This document shows positions 1 through 10,754 of a DNA stretch of 64,000 nucleotides, one piece after another. The stretch's first letter is position 1, and every line of letters starts with the position of its first letter. The notes under the pieces were generated by a model that worked only from the letters and a program-made list of their open reading frames with translations, was not told the origin of the DNA and did no database searches. The stretch is from Geranomyces variabilis (taxonomy: Eukaryota > Chytridiomycota > Chytridiomycetes > Spizellomycetales > Powellomycetaceae), in the NCBI GenBank assembly GCA_027603065.1, contig JADGJP010000017.1:411955-475954 (forward strand), read 5' to 3'. Made by a program: the position numbers and the translations under genes.

Positions 1-1
1 C

Positions 2-1489
2 GCCGAGCTGTATAATGTGGACAATCTTGGACCCAATGATAATCGCGTCCTGTGGGGACGCTGGTATCCGAGCGTTCTTCAGCTTCCCGACGAGACAATC
101 CTGATTCTTGGCGGACAACGCGCCTTCTACGTTCCGGATAATAGTACTTGGGACAACCCCACATATGAGGTTTATAATCCCACCACCAGGGCTTCCAGCA
201 AGCCTGTTCACGTGAACATGCTGGCTGCCAATTTCCCCGTCAACATGTATCCCGTCGCGTATGTCCTGCCAAAGTCTGGCAACGTGTGGATTTACGCCAA
301 CAATGCATCGGCAGTCCTGAACATTGCTACCGGAGCGGAGACCCCATCGGTCTCACTGGACTTGTCGCAGGAAAACGGCCTACTCGGCCGTAGCTTCCCC
401 TATTCTGGCACCAACTTCGTCCCTATGCTTTCGTACAGAACCAACTACAAAATGGTTTCCTGGTTCTGCGGAGGAGTTAACGGCACAAATACCGACGGCA
501 ACCCCATGCCGCGCGCTGGCAACTCGACCAAATGGTACGCCAACTGCCCAGACTGTTTCCCTGTCGCCCGATGCAACTACCTTGAGTTGGAGAACGACGC
601 TGCCACCTGGCAGCGGGAAGAGATGCCCATTCCCAGGTCTCAGCCAACGGCAGTCAACCTTCCCGACGGCACGGTTATCATTGTCAATGGGTCGGGACGT
701 GGACATCAGGGCGGCGTTTATGGACAGCCAGTTGCTCGCCAAGGCGTGACCGAAGCTGTTCTCTTCAACCCCAACGCTGCTGTCGGCTCGGCTGCTCGCT
801 GGAGAGTCGTCGCTACAGCTCCAACTGGACGCCACTACCACAACATTGCCCTGCTTCGGGAGGACGGCACAGTTGTTACTGGCGGAGGCGATTCGCAGAA
901 CGGTGACGACCCTAACAATATCAATCCGTCTGACATGACTCTGGATGTGTACTCGCCTCCCTACAAGTTTGCTACCAACGTCCCCGAACTTGCCGCGCTC
1001 GCCACCAACAAGGTGACATACGGCCAGCTCATTATTGTTCCCTTCACCACCGCGATCGCCGCCAGCATCTCGCGCGTGACCATGATCCGCTACGCGTCCG
1101 TCACCCACACCGTCAACCTCGACCAGCGCCACATTGAGCTCGAGATTGTCAAGTACGCAAGCGACAGGCTGCTTGTCCGGTTGCCTGCAAGCTCAAACAT
1201 TGCGACGGCCGGAAACTGGATGCTGTGGCCAGTCGACAGCCGCGGCGTCCCCGTCAAGAAGTCCGCGCTCCTCAACATTCGCGCGTCCAACCCAGGCGGC
1301 GACGCGACATGGGATGAGTCAAAAACTATTGCTACTCCTACTTTCGCGGACCGGTACGCGGTGCTCAGTAGCACGGTTGCCGCTCCTGCTGATACTGCAA
1401 AAAGCTCTGGCGAGGCGCTCTCTGCTGGCATGGGCACGGCCGGTGCCATTGCTGCTGGTCTCGCAGCAGTAGTCGCAGGTCTCACCTGA
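2..1489 (+). CDS. Copper radical oxidase (glyoxal/galactose oxidase-like), 5' partial
   Basis: The 3' part of an extracellular copper radical oxidase; the frame is open from base 2 and 495 residues are visible. Such enzymes oxidise aldehydes or primary alcohols and release hydrogen peroxide. A kelch-type propeller region begins with RWYPS (about residue 20) and is followed by a DUF1929-type C-terminal domain. The Tyr-His copper-ligand region is visible as RHYHN (about 277-281), and the last ligand region as THTVNLDQR (about 368-376). A small hydrophobic Ala/Gly/Val tail after a Ser/Ala-rich stretch looks like a GPI-anchor signal, which suggests a cell-surface form. The signal peptide and the Cys of the Tyr-Cys cofactor, if present, lie upstream or were not assigned. 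Glyoxal versus galactose oxidase cannot be decided from sequence. It is convergent with the next gene, 145 bp away. Confidence 0.88.
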   Translation, partial: AELYNVDNLGPNDNRVLWGRWYPSVLQLPDETILILGGQRAFYVPDNSTWDNPTYEVYNPTTRASSKPVHVNMLAANFPVNMYPVAYVLPKSGNVWIYANNASAVLNIATGAETPSVSLDLSQENGLLGRSFPYSGTNFVPMLSYRTNYKMVSWFCGGVNGTNTDGNPMPRAGNSTKWYANCPDCFPVARCNYLELENDAATWQREEMPIPRSQPTAVNLPDGTVIIVNGSGRGHQGGVYGQPVARQGVTEAVLFNPNAAVGSAARWRVVATAPTGRHYHNIALLREDGTVVTGGGDSQNGDDPNNINPSDMTLDVYSPPYKFATNVPELAALATNKVTYGQLIIVPFTTAIAASISRVTMIRYASVTHTVNLDQRHIELEIVKYASDRLLVRLPASSNIATAGNWMLWPVDSRGVPVKKSALLNIRASNPGGDATWDESKTIATPTFADRYAVLSSTVAAPADTAKSSGEALSAGMGTAGAIAAGLAAVVAGLT

Positions 1490-1634
1490 ACGTAAAGGGG
1501 TATGACTCATTATGACAACTAACGGTGCGACTCGTAGGCCCTTGATGCATTTCTCATTCTCAGAGACATGATGCGAAATTATAATAATAAAAATGTATCG
1601 AACCAGAAATTCAAAAACGTGAAGAAGGAGTAAA

Positions 1635-4340
1635 TTACTTAGCTTCGCGCTCCTCCTCAATGCTATTCTCCTTCAAATGATGCCGTCTCGTGTGACCAGG
1701 CACCAAGTTCAAAAAATCCCTCGACCGCGATTGCGGTGGCGGCGGGAGCGGCGGAGCCAGTGGCATTGGGCTCATGGGCAATAGCGGTACGTGTGACGAT
1801 GAGCGGTCCTCTCCAGGTGATGGGGTTTCAATCGTTGCGGACCGTGTGCGACGCATTTGTGGCTGTTGAGGCTGTTGATGTGCATGCAGATGTTGATGTT
1901 GCTGCTGCTGCTGTGTTTTTGCCGCAAGCGACATATCTTTTAGGATTGCGTCGAGATGGCCCGTGGATGATGATTCGGAGATGCGGGACCGGTCGTCATC
2001 GTCATCGTCTGCGTCTGACGCTGTGCGGAGGTGCAATGCCGGATGAAGACCGTTGCGCGGAGTGGACGTTCGTGGTGGGAAGTAGGTTTCAAGCACATCG
2101 GTAGATATGTTGAGCGCCGCGGCGGTGTGGTATACAGTAGACTGCGACGAATGCGGTCCGGAGCTGTGATAGCTGTGGCGAACATTGAGCACCGGCGAGG
2201 TTGAGGTCCGCCGGGACGGATCGGATGCCAGATGATGTGCAAGAAGACTGGTAGTGCTCCCTGTCAAGTCCGAATGTGATCTCCGCATACCGGATGGCTC
2301 GGGAGGAGATGAAAGGCGCTTTGACCGCACGGGTCGAGTTGGATCTTCTTCCGAAGACGAATGCCCGCTGGTGGGATCACGCAGGAATCCTGCTGCGTTC
2401 AGTCCAAGGGTTGCAGCACTGCCAGCGATGCCACTGCGAGGAGACGTAGGATTCGATGATTTCGCAGATCCGTGGTGCTGCGCAGGCTCATGGGCAACAG
2501 TGCGATTCTCAAACACCCGAACTCGGCCCAACATGTCGGCGATGACAAGAAGAGATCCCTCGGTAGAGTAGTTGAGTAGGTCGGTCATAGATCCGCTCTC
2601 ACCGTGTTCGGCGGTCTGAGACGGGCCGTAAAGGAAATCCTTTGTGCCTTTTGGTGCGAAAACGGTGCAGGTGATTGCCTCAGTTGAGCCCGGGAACCGC
2701 TCCCAGGACGATGACCGGCTCGCATCAGGCTGCCAGTTCATTAGACCACCCAGCAAGTGACCACCACCGCCAGCGGCCGTGTCTCTAACAATAGAGTCAT
2801 GATCCCCAGAGTGCAGCATGTGGTATCCACCATACGAGCCTAGAGGGTATAAGTTCCAAATGTACACCTGCCGGTCCTCTGACCCTGCAATCAAAAATCG
2901 ACCGTCATCTGAAAATGTCGCTTTGATCTGCGACGCGCGACACTCAAGGCCCTTGTATTTCCGAATCAGCGATTTATCGCGCACGTTATACATCCGCACG
3001 CGTGAATCGTTTGACGTTATCAGCAGTCGCTCTTCACCACCCCAAGGATAGGGTAACGGTTCGATACCCGTTATCTTTTTCTTGGAATGGCGCTCTTTAG
3101 ACGACTTGACTTCGATCTGTGTGTTGTATTTTAGACCGTCGACTTCGTAAAAAATACACTCGCCCGTGAATGTTCCTGCGGCGCACATTGTCCCATCCCG
3201 CGTGAAAGACACGGCCGTGACGTAGCTTCCATTCGGAGTCTCATTCCATGCTACCACCCGCTTCTCTTCGATCGACCACAGGCGGATTCGCGCGTCAAGC
3301 GAGCCGGTAAGGATGTATCGGTCGTCAGTTGGGTGAAAGCGCGCGCTCGTAACGCAACCTTTGTGCGTGAGCGCGCATAAGCATTCATCCCGATCTACAT
3401 GCCAGACCCGCACCGTCTTGTCCATCGACGCCGATGCCATGAACCCATTCCGCGACCATGTAATATCCAAAATTGGTGCAGAGTGACCTTTATAGACGCG
3501 GTACGGGGTTTCATCAAAAATTGGATCACCCGGAGCTGGGGTAGCCCGCAACGACTCGACATTATGAAGGGAGTGTAGGCCGTTTTTTGCAGAACCACGG
3601 TCTCCCGCGCCATTGTCATGAAGATTTGTTGCTGAACCAAGTGGAGTAGCGCGGTTTGACGAGTCTACGGATCCGCTTGCGTATCCCACATGTGATTCAC
3701 TCGCATGTGATCCATTGTCGAGTGGCACAGGAGTAGCACCGGCCAGCTTCCAAATTCTAACGACGCCGTCCTGTCCGCCAGCGGCCAGGTACTTGCCGCA
3801 CTTGCTGAATCGCAGGGCCCATATCGGCCCTTTTATTTCGGCATCCACGTCGTTCGCTGTAAACATCAGCCCCGTGTCTGTGGACCGATCAATGTCAACA
3901 TTGAACCCCATTGTATCTCCACCCAGGACCTGAACTCTCGCCAGCTGCTCAAAGTCTTTTCGCGGCTTGCGGTGAGTTTTGACTTTGACCGGGATTCGCA
4001 CATGCTTGCCCCGCTCCCCTTCGCCACTTCCGTCCTCGACCCCGGCTTCGTCAAAATCTGTTATCGAGAACTGGCTGTCCAGGTGACCAAGATGCTCAGT
4101 CTCGGCTTTCTTGTCGCGCCGAAATCGACCAAAAAAGGACCTTTTGGGTTTAAGCTTGCCGCCTGTAGCCTTGTCAGGGGAATGAGAAGCGCTTCTTCCT
4201 CCCATTCTCTTGGACGACGCCTCCGAGTCATCAATATCCTCATCAGACGAGCCTTCCGGCGTGTGCTCGCGAGACACTGATGGGCTAGAAGCTGTCGTGG
4301 CGCCTGCCATGTCCTCCAAATGCGCTGCTAGCGGGTCCAT
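1635..4340 (-). CDS. WDR44-like WD40 repeat protein
   Basis: A WD40 protein of the WDR44/YMR102C type, 901 residues from the first in-frame ATG. WDR44 is a Rab11-binding trafficking factor in animals; its role in fungi is less clear. The N-terminus is Ser/Arg-rich and disordered. Repeats run from about residue 170 to 615, with repeat units such as GHSAPILDITWS, DKTVRVWHVD, DARIRLWSIEEKR and EDRQVYIWNLYPLG. The 300-residue C-terminal tail is low complexity with a Gln/His run near 1885-1920. The same frame stays open upstream to about 4595 and looks coding (Ser-Arg repeats), but it has no ATG, so a short spliced first exon is likely and the true N-terminus may be longer. No intron is needed in the main body. 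Confidence 0.8.
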   Translation of the reverse strand: MDPLAAHLEDMAGATTASSPSVSREHTPEGSSDEDIDDSEASSKRMGGRSASHSPDKATGGKLKPKRSFFGRFRRDKKAETEHLGHLDSQFSITDFDEAGVEDGSGEGERGKHVRIPVKVKTHRKPRKDFEQLARVQVLGGDTMGFNVDIDRSTDTGLMFTANDVDAEIKGPIWALRFSKCGKYLAAGGQDGVVRIWKLAGATPVPLDNGSHASESHVGYASGSVDSSNRATPLGSATNLHDNGAGDRGSAKNGLHSLHNVESLRATPAPGDPIFDETPYRVYKGHSAPILDITWSRNGFMASASMDKTVRVWHVDRDECLCALTHKGCVTSARFHPTDDRYILTGSLDARIRLWSIEEKRVVAWNETPNGSYVTAVSFTRDGTMCAAGTFTGECIFYEVDGLKYNTQIEVKSSKERHSKKKITGIEPLPYPWGGEERLLITSNDSRVRMYNVRDKSLIRKYKGLECRASQIKATFSDDGRFLIAGSEDRQVYIWNLYPLGSYGGYHMLHSGDHDSIVRDTAAGGGGHLLGGLMNWQPDASRSSSWERFPGSTEAITCTVFAPKGTKDFLYGPSQTAEHGESGSMTDLLNYSTEGSLLVIADMLGRVRVFENRTVAHEPAQHHGSAKSSNPTSPRSGIAGSAATLGLNAAGFLRDPTSGHSSSEEDPTRPVRSKRLSSPPEPSGMRRSHSDLTGSTTSLLAHHLASDPSRRTSTSPVLNVRHSYHSSGPHSSQSTVYHTAAALNISTDVLETYFPPRTSTPRNGLHPALHLRTASDADDDDDDRSRISESSSTGHLDAILKDMSLAAKTQQQQQHQHLHAHQQPQQPQMRRTRSATIETPSPGEDRSSSHVPLLPMSPMPLAPPLPPPPQSRSRDFLNLVPGHTRRHHLKENSIEEEREAK

Positions 4341-4595
4341 TTGATTCGGAACCAGCACGCGCGGGGCTGGGCGTGAAAATGAGTCGGATAGGCTGCTGGT
4401 CGAAGGTTTCGGCTTGGTGATAGAGATATGCGGTATGCTTATAGGTTCCGCAGGATCAAGTCCTCCTGCCCTCCCACCACCGTCTCCATTTCCTCCTCCA
4501 CCGCTGGACGCCGACCCTGACCGTTGTTTAGACTTTGAGCGAGAACGGGACCGCAAAGGCAGCTTCCGCGTAAATGAAAACCTAATGAATATGAC

Positions 4596-5008
4596 GAAGG
4601 TGAGTCAAGATCAAGAGAAAAAGGCATCGCAAAATTAGCTCGTTTGAAAAAAATCGACTGCCTTTTCGTCAAACGCACCCGCCTGAGCTGGCCGGCGGCG
4701 GTGGGGAAGATGGGGGGGAGTCAACGAGCGGAGGGTCGGCCTGAGCCGCAGACGGCGAGTAGCCGGGCACGAGCGGCAGCATGCTGGAGCGACTAGCGGA
4801 GTGGGGGAGTGAGGGTCGGTCATTGGCCATGCCGTTTAGCACGATTGCGCAATGCGCACCCGACAACGAACGAAGGCGCTGCGGAGTCATGGGTAATGAT
4901 GACATGGCCTGCGCCCTCCCTCCGTGTCCTCCGCCTTCCCTTGCGTAGCGACTTTTCGGGCCGCAGAGCACGGACGGCCCAACAAGAACTACCATCACCG
5001 CCAGCACC
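4596..5008. promoter_or_regulatory. Divergent intergenic region
   Basis: Gap between the WDR44-like gene (minus) and the Dap1-like gene (plus), so it should hold both promoters. It may also hold the missing first exon of the minus-strand gene. I see no clear TATA box and no RNA gene in it. Confidence 0.4.
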
Positions 5009-5495
5009 ATGACCGTCCCATCCGAAGCCGCCCCAATAACCCCACAAGAGCTCGCCAAATACGATGGCTCAGACCCTTCTCTGCCCATCTACCTCGCCGT
5101 GAAAGGCACCGGTAAAGGAGATGCACACCCTACCCCTTGCTTTCTCGACACGGAGCTTAACCTGTCCACATGTTTGCTTTCTTCTCGCCAACCCAGTCTT
5201 TGATGTTTCGGCCGCCCGCGACATGTACACTCCCGGAAGCGGCTACCACGTTTTTGCAGGAAAGGACGCTTCACGGGCCTTGGGCAAATCGTCGCTGGAC
5301 CCGGCAGACTGCATCGCAGACTACTCCGGTCTCAACGAAGAGGAGCTCCAGACGTTGACAAAGTGGGAGGAGCACTACCGCAAAAAATACCCCGTCGTTC
5401 GCCGGCTTGTTTCTGATGGTAAGAATATATACGGCCTAAATGCACCGCCGCCGGCTCGAATCTCACTGTACCGTTTGAAACCAGGCTCACAATAG
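5009..5495 (+). CDS. Dap1/MAPR-type cytochrome b5-like haem-binding protein
   Basis: A small membrane-associated progesterone receptor/Dap1 family protein, 111 residues. In fungi Dap1 binds haem and supports sterol-synthesis P450 enzymes such as Erg11. Exons are 5009-5111, 5197-5418 and 5485-5495. The first splice joins YLAVKGT to VFDVSAARDMYTPGSGYHVFAGKDAS in phase, giving the diagnostic MAPR run from the first beta strand to YHVFAGKDASRAL. The tyrosines of this motif match the haem-ligand region of the family. The last intron (5419-5484) is 66 nt and in frame, so read-through would add 22 residues; its GTAAGA donor makes splicing more likely. No transmembrane segment is visible at this start, whereas many family members have one. 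Confidence 0.85.
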
Positions 5496-5564
5496 AAGGC
5501 GTATCGGTAGTTAAATATATACACATTTTTGTTATTTTACGTAGTGTGCAGTTTCGCGCAACCT

Positions 5565-8318
5565 TTACATGTCTACCATGCTATCCATTTCCACCACCTC
5601 GCCCCACATCTCGCGAAAAACAGATACGTATCGCCCGGCTGCCGAGCCTGGCGGGAGACCCGCCACAGCTTGGTCAGCGTGCGCCGCCGTCATAATCCCA
5701 CGGTCCTCTAAGCACTTGTAAGTGTTGAGAAACAGAGTGCGGTCCCCAGACTGCAGCGCTGCTTCGAGAAAGCTCGTGGGTGGCACGGTGGTTACGCTTC
5801 TGGACACCGCGTACCGCAGCGCATCCAGAAACTCTCCGCGAGAGAGTAGCACGTCCACGACTTCGTTGTTTGCATCGAGACGCTTGAGCATGTCCAGCCC
5901 AAGCTGCTTAAATGGCGCGTAGACACCGCCGCGAGCTAAGAGGCGACGCGCCACCGTTGAAGAATCTTCAACAACATTGTACTGCACAAGCTGATGCAGT
6001 TCGGTGTGCCGGTTGTCGCGAAGCAGCAAGTCGCATACGAGCTCGTGAAAGCACGATTGCACGGTTTGCCGACCGGCCACAGACAAAGAGGCAATATACT
6101 CAAGCAAGCAGCTCGTGAGGTATTCCGACGGGAAAGCCTGTGAAGAGTCGCATGAATGAACTGCTTGCACGAGCCCGCAACCATGTAAACCTTACCGCCT
6201 CCTTTGACAACGGCTCAAAAACGTTCGCAAAGAGGAGCTCCTGTGTGCAAAGTTGTCGCCGTGGGCCGGTAGATTCTTCGTGAGAGCGGGCGAGTGCGCG
6301 CTGTAGCGTCGAAGAGGAACCTATCATGCAAGTGAGCCTTGCCGTTCTCAGCGTGGTGTCAAAGGGAGAAGCACCTCACCTGTATGCACCTGAAGCTTCC
6401 TCCGCGCCATCGGCGACCCTGCGGCAGACCCACTGAGGCTATCCTCTACTGTTCCAATACTACCCAATGAATTTACGGAGTCGGTGGACGCGTCTCTAAT
6501 CAAGCCTTGTGGCATCTCACTGCATCGCATTCCTTTAGTCACTGACGCGTGAGGACCGCAGTTGCCCATCTCTGCCCACCTTGGGCCAACCTGCCGCGCT
6601 CTAGAGTTCAGCAGGTCAAACGCTTTACGCATCTGCTCAACGCTGGCGCCTTCGCGCATCATCCCCGCAACGATTTGCAAGACGACGGTTGGATCATCCA
6701 TGTCCCGCCGAGCGAGAAAGGTCACAACAGCAAGCCCCGAGCTGTTTTCGCGCATATCACGCGCAAGAGCTTGCAAATCGACCTGGACACAGTAAAGCAT
6801 GCCCCGGCCACTGACCAGAATGTAGTCGGGAAAGCACGGCTGCCATTCAATCACAGCTTTGAAAGAGCGAGAGAGGTAGAGCGGGAGAGGCAGAGAAAGG
6901 GTCAGATAGTCGCCGCATGGAGATTCAGACTGCAGACAGTCTAGTTACCATCGAGGTCGTCTTCTTCTTGGACCGGTATACGGGCGGTGGATACAACCGC
7001 CTCGGTCGCATCATGTTTCATGTCAAAGATGAGAAAGAGCTTCGTCGACTCAGCATATAGTTCAAGCAAAGCTTAGGTCAGCGACCGCTCACCTTGGTCA
7101 CAACATTGGTGACAATAATTAGATTATCAGCAGCATTCGCAATGAATGTGCCGCGACCATCTAAGGGGTACGCTACGGAATGCGAAGGAGTGGATCTCGA
7201 GATGCGGTAAAGTACGAGCAATGGCGGGTCGGGCGTTAGATCAAAGAATCCTAGAAATGCTCGGCCATAACTGCGAAGCGCATCTTAGATGAAATTATGA
7301 GGAAGTACTGTGCGGTGGAGGACTTACACGAGGACAACAGTGATCTGCTTTCTAGTGGCCTGTGCCTGAACACCGCTCATGTTTCCCTTTGGCTTGAGGT
7401 TCAAGGTCATCAGCGAGTCCGCTCCGCTATCGAGTTTCATGTGATAGAGGCGAAGGGCGAGTGGTCCCACGGATGTCACCAGAATCCGAACCTCAGGCTG
7501 CAAGATGCGACATCAGGACCGGAACACTGTCTATGTGTTTAAGAAAAGAGCGCCATGCTGAATCTCTGCGCGGCCGTACCCAGTAGCTATACCAGTTTAT
7601 CCGTGCCTCTCTGCTTTTCTTTTTCACGAAGTTTTTTGAGGTACCACTATACTGGTTGCCGCAAAATCTCCATATGTCAGCGTGAGGTGCTGCTATCGCG
7701 CGGTACATGGGCCCTACACGCACACGCAACACACCTGATATAGCTCAAAGCCGGAGCTGCTTACAACCATCAATTCGCCGGGAAATGTCCACTCAAATCC
7801 CAAGATGGCCGACGACGAATGCGAGTCTCGGACGAGCTCCTGCACCGATGTGGCGTGCTCCGACTCGTCAATTTCTAGTATCTCCTGCAAAATGAAGAGC
7901 TTATTAGAACCCAGGTGCGCTTGTTCCTTAGATCTCCTCAGAAGCCGTCGCTACGCACTAGCATTTTCGCTGAGCGAAGTACACCCAGGAATCCTCCTCC
8001 CGGCGCGAGCTTTGCGTCACGGATAGGTCCGGTGTGCCCGACATGAATGCGCCGCTTGGTCGACCCTTCGCGTTCTTGGATCTCAACCCGCTCGTCTCCA
8101 AGTACGAGCAGCACGGTTTGCCGCCAAGGGTCAAAGGAAACAGCGCTGAGTTCCGGAAGCGAGCTTTGAAAGTCGCTAACAGGCACATATCGCAACGAAG
8201 AAGTGACCGGCCGCGCAGGAAGGCTATGCGCTGAGTCTGCTACCACAATGGCCTCCGCTGCCGGATCCAGCTGATCCGTGGATCGCGTTGCATCGGGACC
8301 TGTATCTGCCAAAGTCAT
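5565..8318 (-). CDS. RMC1: RMC1/Mic1 homologue (Mon1-Ccz1 complex subunit)
   Basis: Homologue of RMC1 (C18orf8), which in animals joins Mon1-Ccz1, the exchange factor that loads Rab7 on late endosomes and autophagosomes. The model has nine exons and 734 residues: 7959-8318, 7735-7884, 7580-7651, 7328-7497, 7093-7270, 6949-7048, 6380-6856, 6196-6320, 5565-6137. All junctions agree in phase. The N-terminal part is a degenerate beta-propeller; motifs matching the family include ILGFEWTFPGELMVVSS, INWYSYW, TVVLVYGRAFLGFF and AADNLIIVTN. The C-terminal Mic1 domain (about 545-734) holds LQYNVV-type and LGLDMLKRLDANNEVVDVLL motifs. S. cerevisiae has no clear RMC1, so its presence is informative about lineage. 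Introns are 44-91 nt. Confidence 0.88.
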
Positions 8319-8444
8319 CGTGTAGGCCCATTGGCTGCCGTCATAGCGGGTTTGTCAAGTTGCTTGCGCGCCGACGGCGCAGCGAGCTCAACCTCTTCAA
8401 CACCCTCGCTTCAACCCGACCGGCACTTAAAAAGCACCCCTTCT
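8319..8444. promoter_or_regulatory. Short bidirectional promoter, RMC1/ZC3H3-like
   Basis: Only 126 bp separate the start codons of two divergent genes, so both promoters must share this stretch. No TATA box is evident. Confidence 0.5.
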
Positions 8445-10331
8445 ATGGCCGACAACAGTGAAATCCTGCGGCAGATTGCTCTTCTCTCAGGTGCGAAATC
8501 TTATAGCGTCGATAACCTTTTAACGGAACTCTTACCTACTTGTTCCTTCGGCAGGCGCATTGGGAGCCAGCAGCAGTCAGAAGGCTTTCCAAAATCACAG
8601 TCAACAGGCATATTCTTACGGCAAGGGCCGTGGTTCATTTTATCATCCATATGCCAGACCTGTGGTGGGGAGGGGCGGCGCAAACCGAACGCTTATAACA
8701 GCTCACGGCGCTCGTAACAGAGTTGCCAAGCTTGTTAACATGCCGGCACCTCCAATACCATCAACCCCTTTGAAAATGAACCGGGCCGCTCCAGCTGTTA
8801 CAGCGGCAAGTCGAACGGCAGATGTATCTGATTCGCCGAAATATATCAAAAAGGGCAACAAGCTTGTTCGAGTCGGGACAGCTGCTGCTTTGACAATGGA
8901 AACCCCGCCACGGCTGGTCCGAGCGCCACCGGGAGCGGTGGCCTCGAATGTCACTTCGCAAAACCAATCGCTAGTAATAGTGAACGGGAAGGCTTACACA
9001 AAAGGCTTATTTGGGCGAAGTTTGCGCAAAATTGCCACGCCAGCCGCGCCGCAGGCTGCGCAGACTCCGCGTACGGTCAAAGCCATCAGCATCAATGGCG
9101 TTGAGTTTGTGCGCGCGTCTGCGGGAAAGAAGCTTATTCGCAAAACCAATGGTTTGTTTGATTGCTCTTCAAGCAGCTATTGTGTTTACTGATCTTCGCT
9201 CGCTGTGACAGGAACTCCGGTGTCGAAAACACCTAAGCGTCTCGTGCTCAACGGCCAAGCCTACGCGCGCGCAAAGAGTGGAAATCTTGTGCTCATGAAT
9301 GTGCTGCGTACCCCGAAAAGGTGATTTTTATGGCATCGACATTCACTGGAAAACTAGCAGACTGACCTCCAGCTTAGGGACAACGCAAGGACCCCGTCGA
9401 AGCCGCGAACGCCTCGCAAGCATTGCCAGTTTTACAGAACCGGTACCGTCCATGGACTCATAGCTTTCGACGTTGCCACTGATGCGAGGTTGACTGCAAA
9501 CTAATATGCACAGACTAATGGTTTCCTTTCTTTTCAGGCACTTGTCACAAAGGCGGCTCCTGCCGCTATATCCACGACCCAGCGAGAATACCCATTTGTC
9601 CATTTTTCTTGATGGGCAAATGCACAAAGAACCCATGTCCTCTTTCCCACACGCCAACAAAGTTCAACATGCCCGTTTGTGTTCACTTTGAGCGCGGCCG
9701 ATGCACCAAAGAATCATGCCCTTATTTGCATGTTAAGCTAAGTCTTGAGGCGCCTGTGTGCCGTGCATTTGCGACCGAAGGCTTTTGTGCCCTGGGAGAC
9801 CAATGCGTCGAGCGGCACATATGCGAGTGTCCGGACTTTGCGGCAACGGGCAAATGCCCAAAGGCAAAATGCAGGCTTCCGCATAAGCCAAAAAGGGCAA
9901 GACCTGATTCCGGTCTCGCCGGCAATAAAAAAAGCTGGTGGAATAACGCGCAAGCCAACGCTAACGACGCGGCAGGGGAAGAGCAAGAGCAACTCATGCG
10001 GCTCCCTATTAGGCCAAACTTTGCACTTGATGGGGAATCGACCACTGACTCCAACAATGCTACAGCGGGTCAAGATATGGATTCAATGATTCCGTTAAAC
10101 TCCTCGGACGACGATCAGGCGTCGCATCAAGAGAACAGTGATGCGGGAGAAACGGATGACGACGAGGCCGAGGAGGAGGATGAGCTGGAGAGTAGTGAAG
10201 ATGATTTAGATCCTGCGCTTGCTGATACCCTGGCGGAAGATGGCGAACCTGAGGAGGACGTGATTGAAATATTGTCGGACTCGGACAGCGAGGATGCCGG
10301 AGGGGACGTAATCGATCTGACTGATGAATAA
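8445..10331 (+). CDS. ZC3H3/SMICL-type CCCH zinc-finger protein
   Basis: A five-finger C3H1 protein, 536 residues, exons 8445-8490, 8555-9151, 9212-9320, 9378-9442 and 9538-10331. Animal ZC3H3 acts in mRNA polyadenylation and export. The N-terminal half carries about four degenerate motifs of the form (L/I)xxNGxx(Y/F)xRxxxGxxLxR, as in the animal protein. The zinc-finger block starts at HCQFYRTG, where an intron splits the first finger, then RYIHDPARIPICPFF, GKCTKNPCPLSH, GRCTKESCPYLH, GFCALGDQCVERH and GKCPKAKCRLPH. The tail is strongly acidic and ends in VIEIL and DVIDLTDE, which look like SUMO-interacting motifs. It is probably nuclear. A poly(A) run follows the stop at 10350. Confidence 0.85.
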
Positions 10332-10754
10332 TAAAGTCCCAATGTATGAAAAAAAAAAAAATGGCTACGTTGAAGTGATTTCCAGTATTGGAGGCCGCTG
10401 CGGTGAGTCATTTGGGACCGCTGTCAAACCCACAGGACAACCGCCCAACGTCAGCTCACTTGGCGTCCCCACGAGGTATCATCTGCTCCACAGTCTGGTG
10501 ACATTATCTACCGCAGTAAACAGGTTAGCGGAAATCGACAGTCGTCATGTGAGACTGGCACGTCAGTCGGCAGGGAGATGTTTGCCGCTGTCAGTTCTTT
10601 TTCTCAGCCCCCTGCCATTGCGAAAATGGACATAGATCTCGTTTTGGTTGTCGTGGCCAGAAATTATTGCAAAAAGTCAGTAAAGGCGGCAGAAGTGCGC
10701 CGACAGCTCGAGCATCGCTGCGCCACGAGCTGAACAGGTTACGTTAGACGGTTG
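10332..10754. other. Intergenic region
   Basis: Between the ZC3H3-like stop and the next start, both plus strand. It holds an A-rich run just after the stop (about 10350-10361). I see no gene, RNA or repeat beyond that. Confidence 0.5.
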
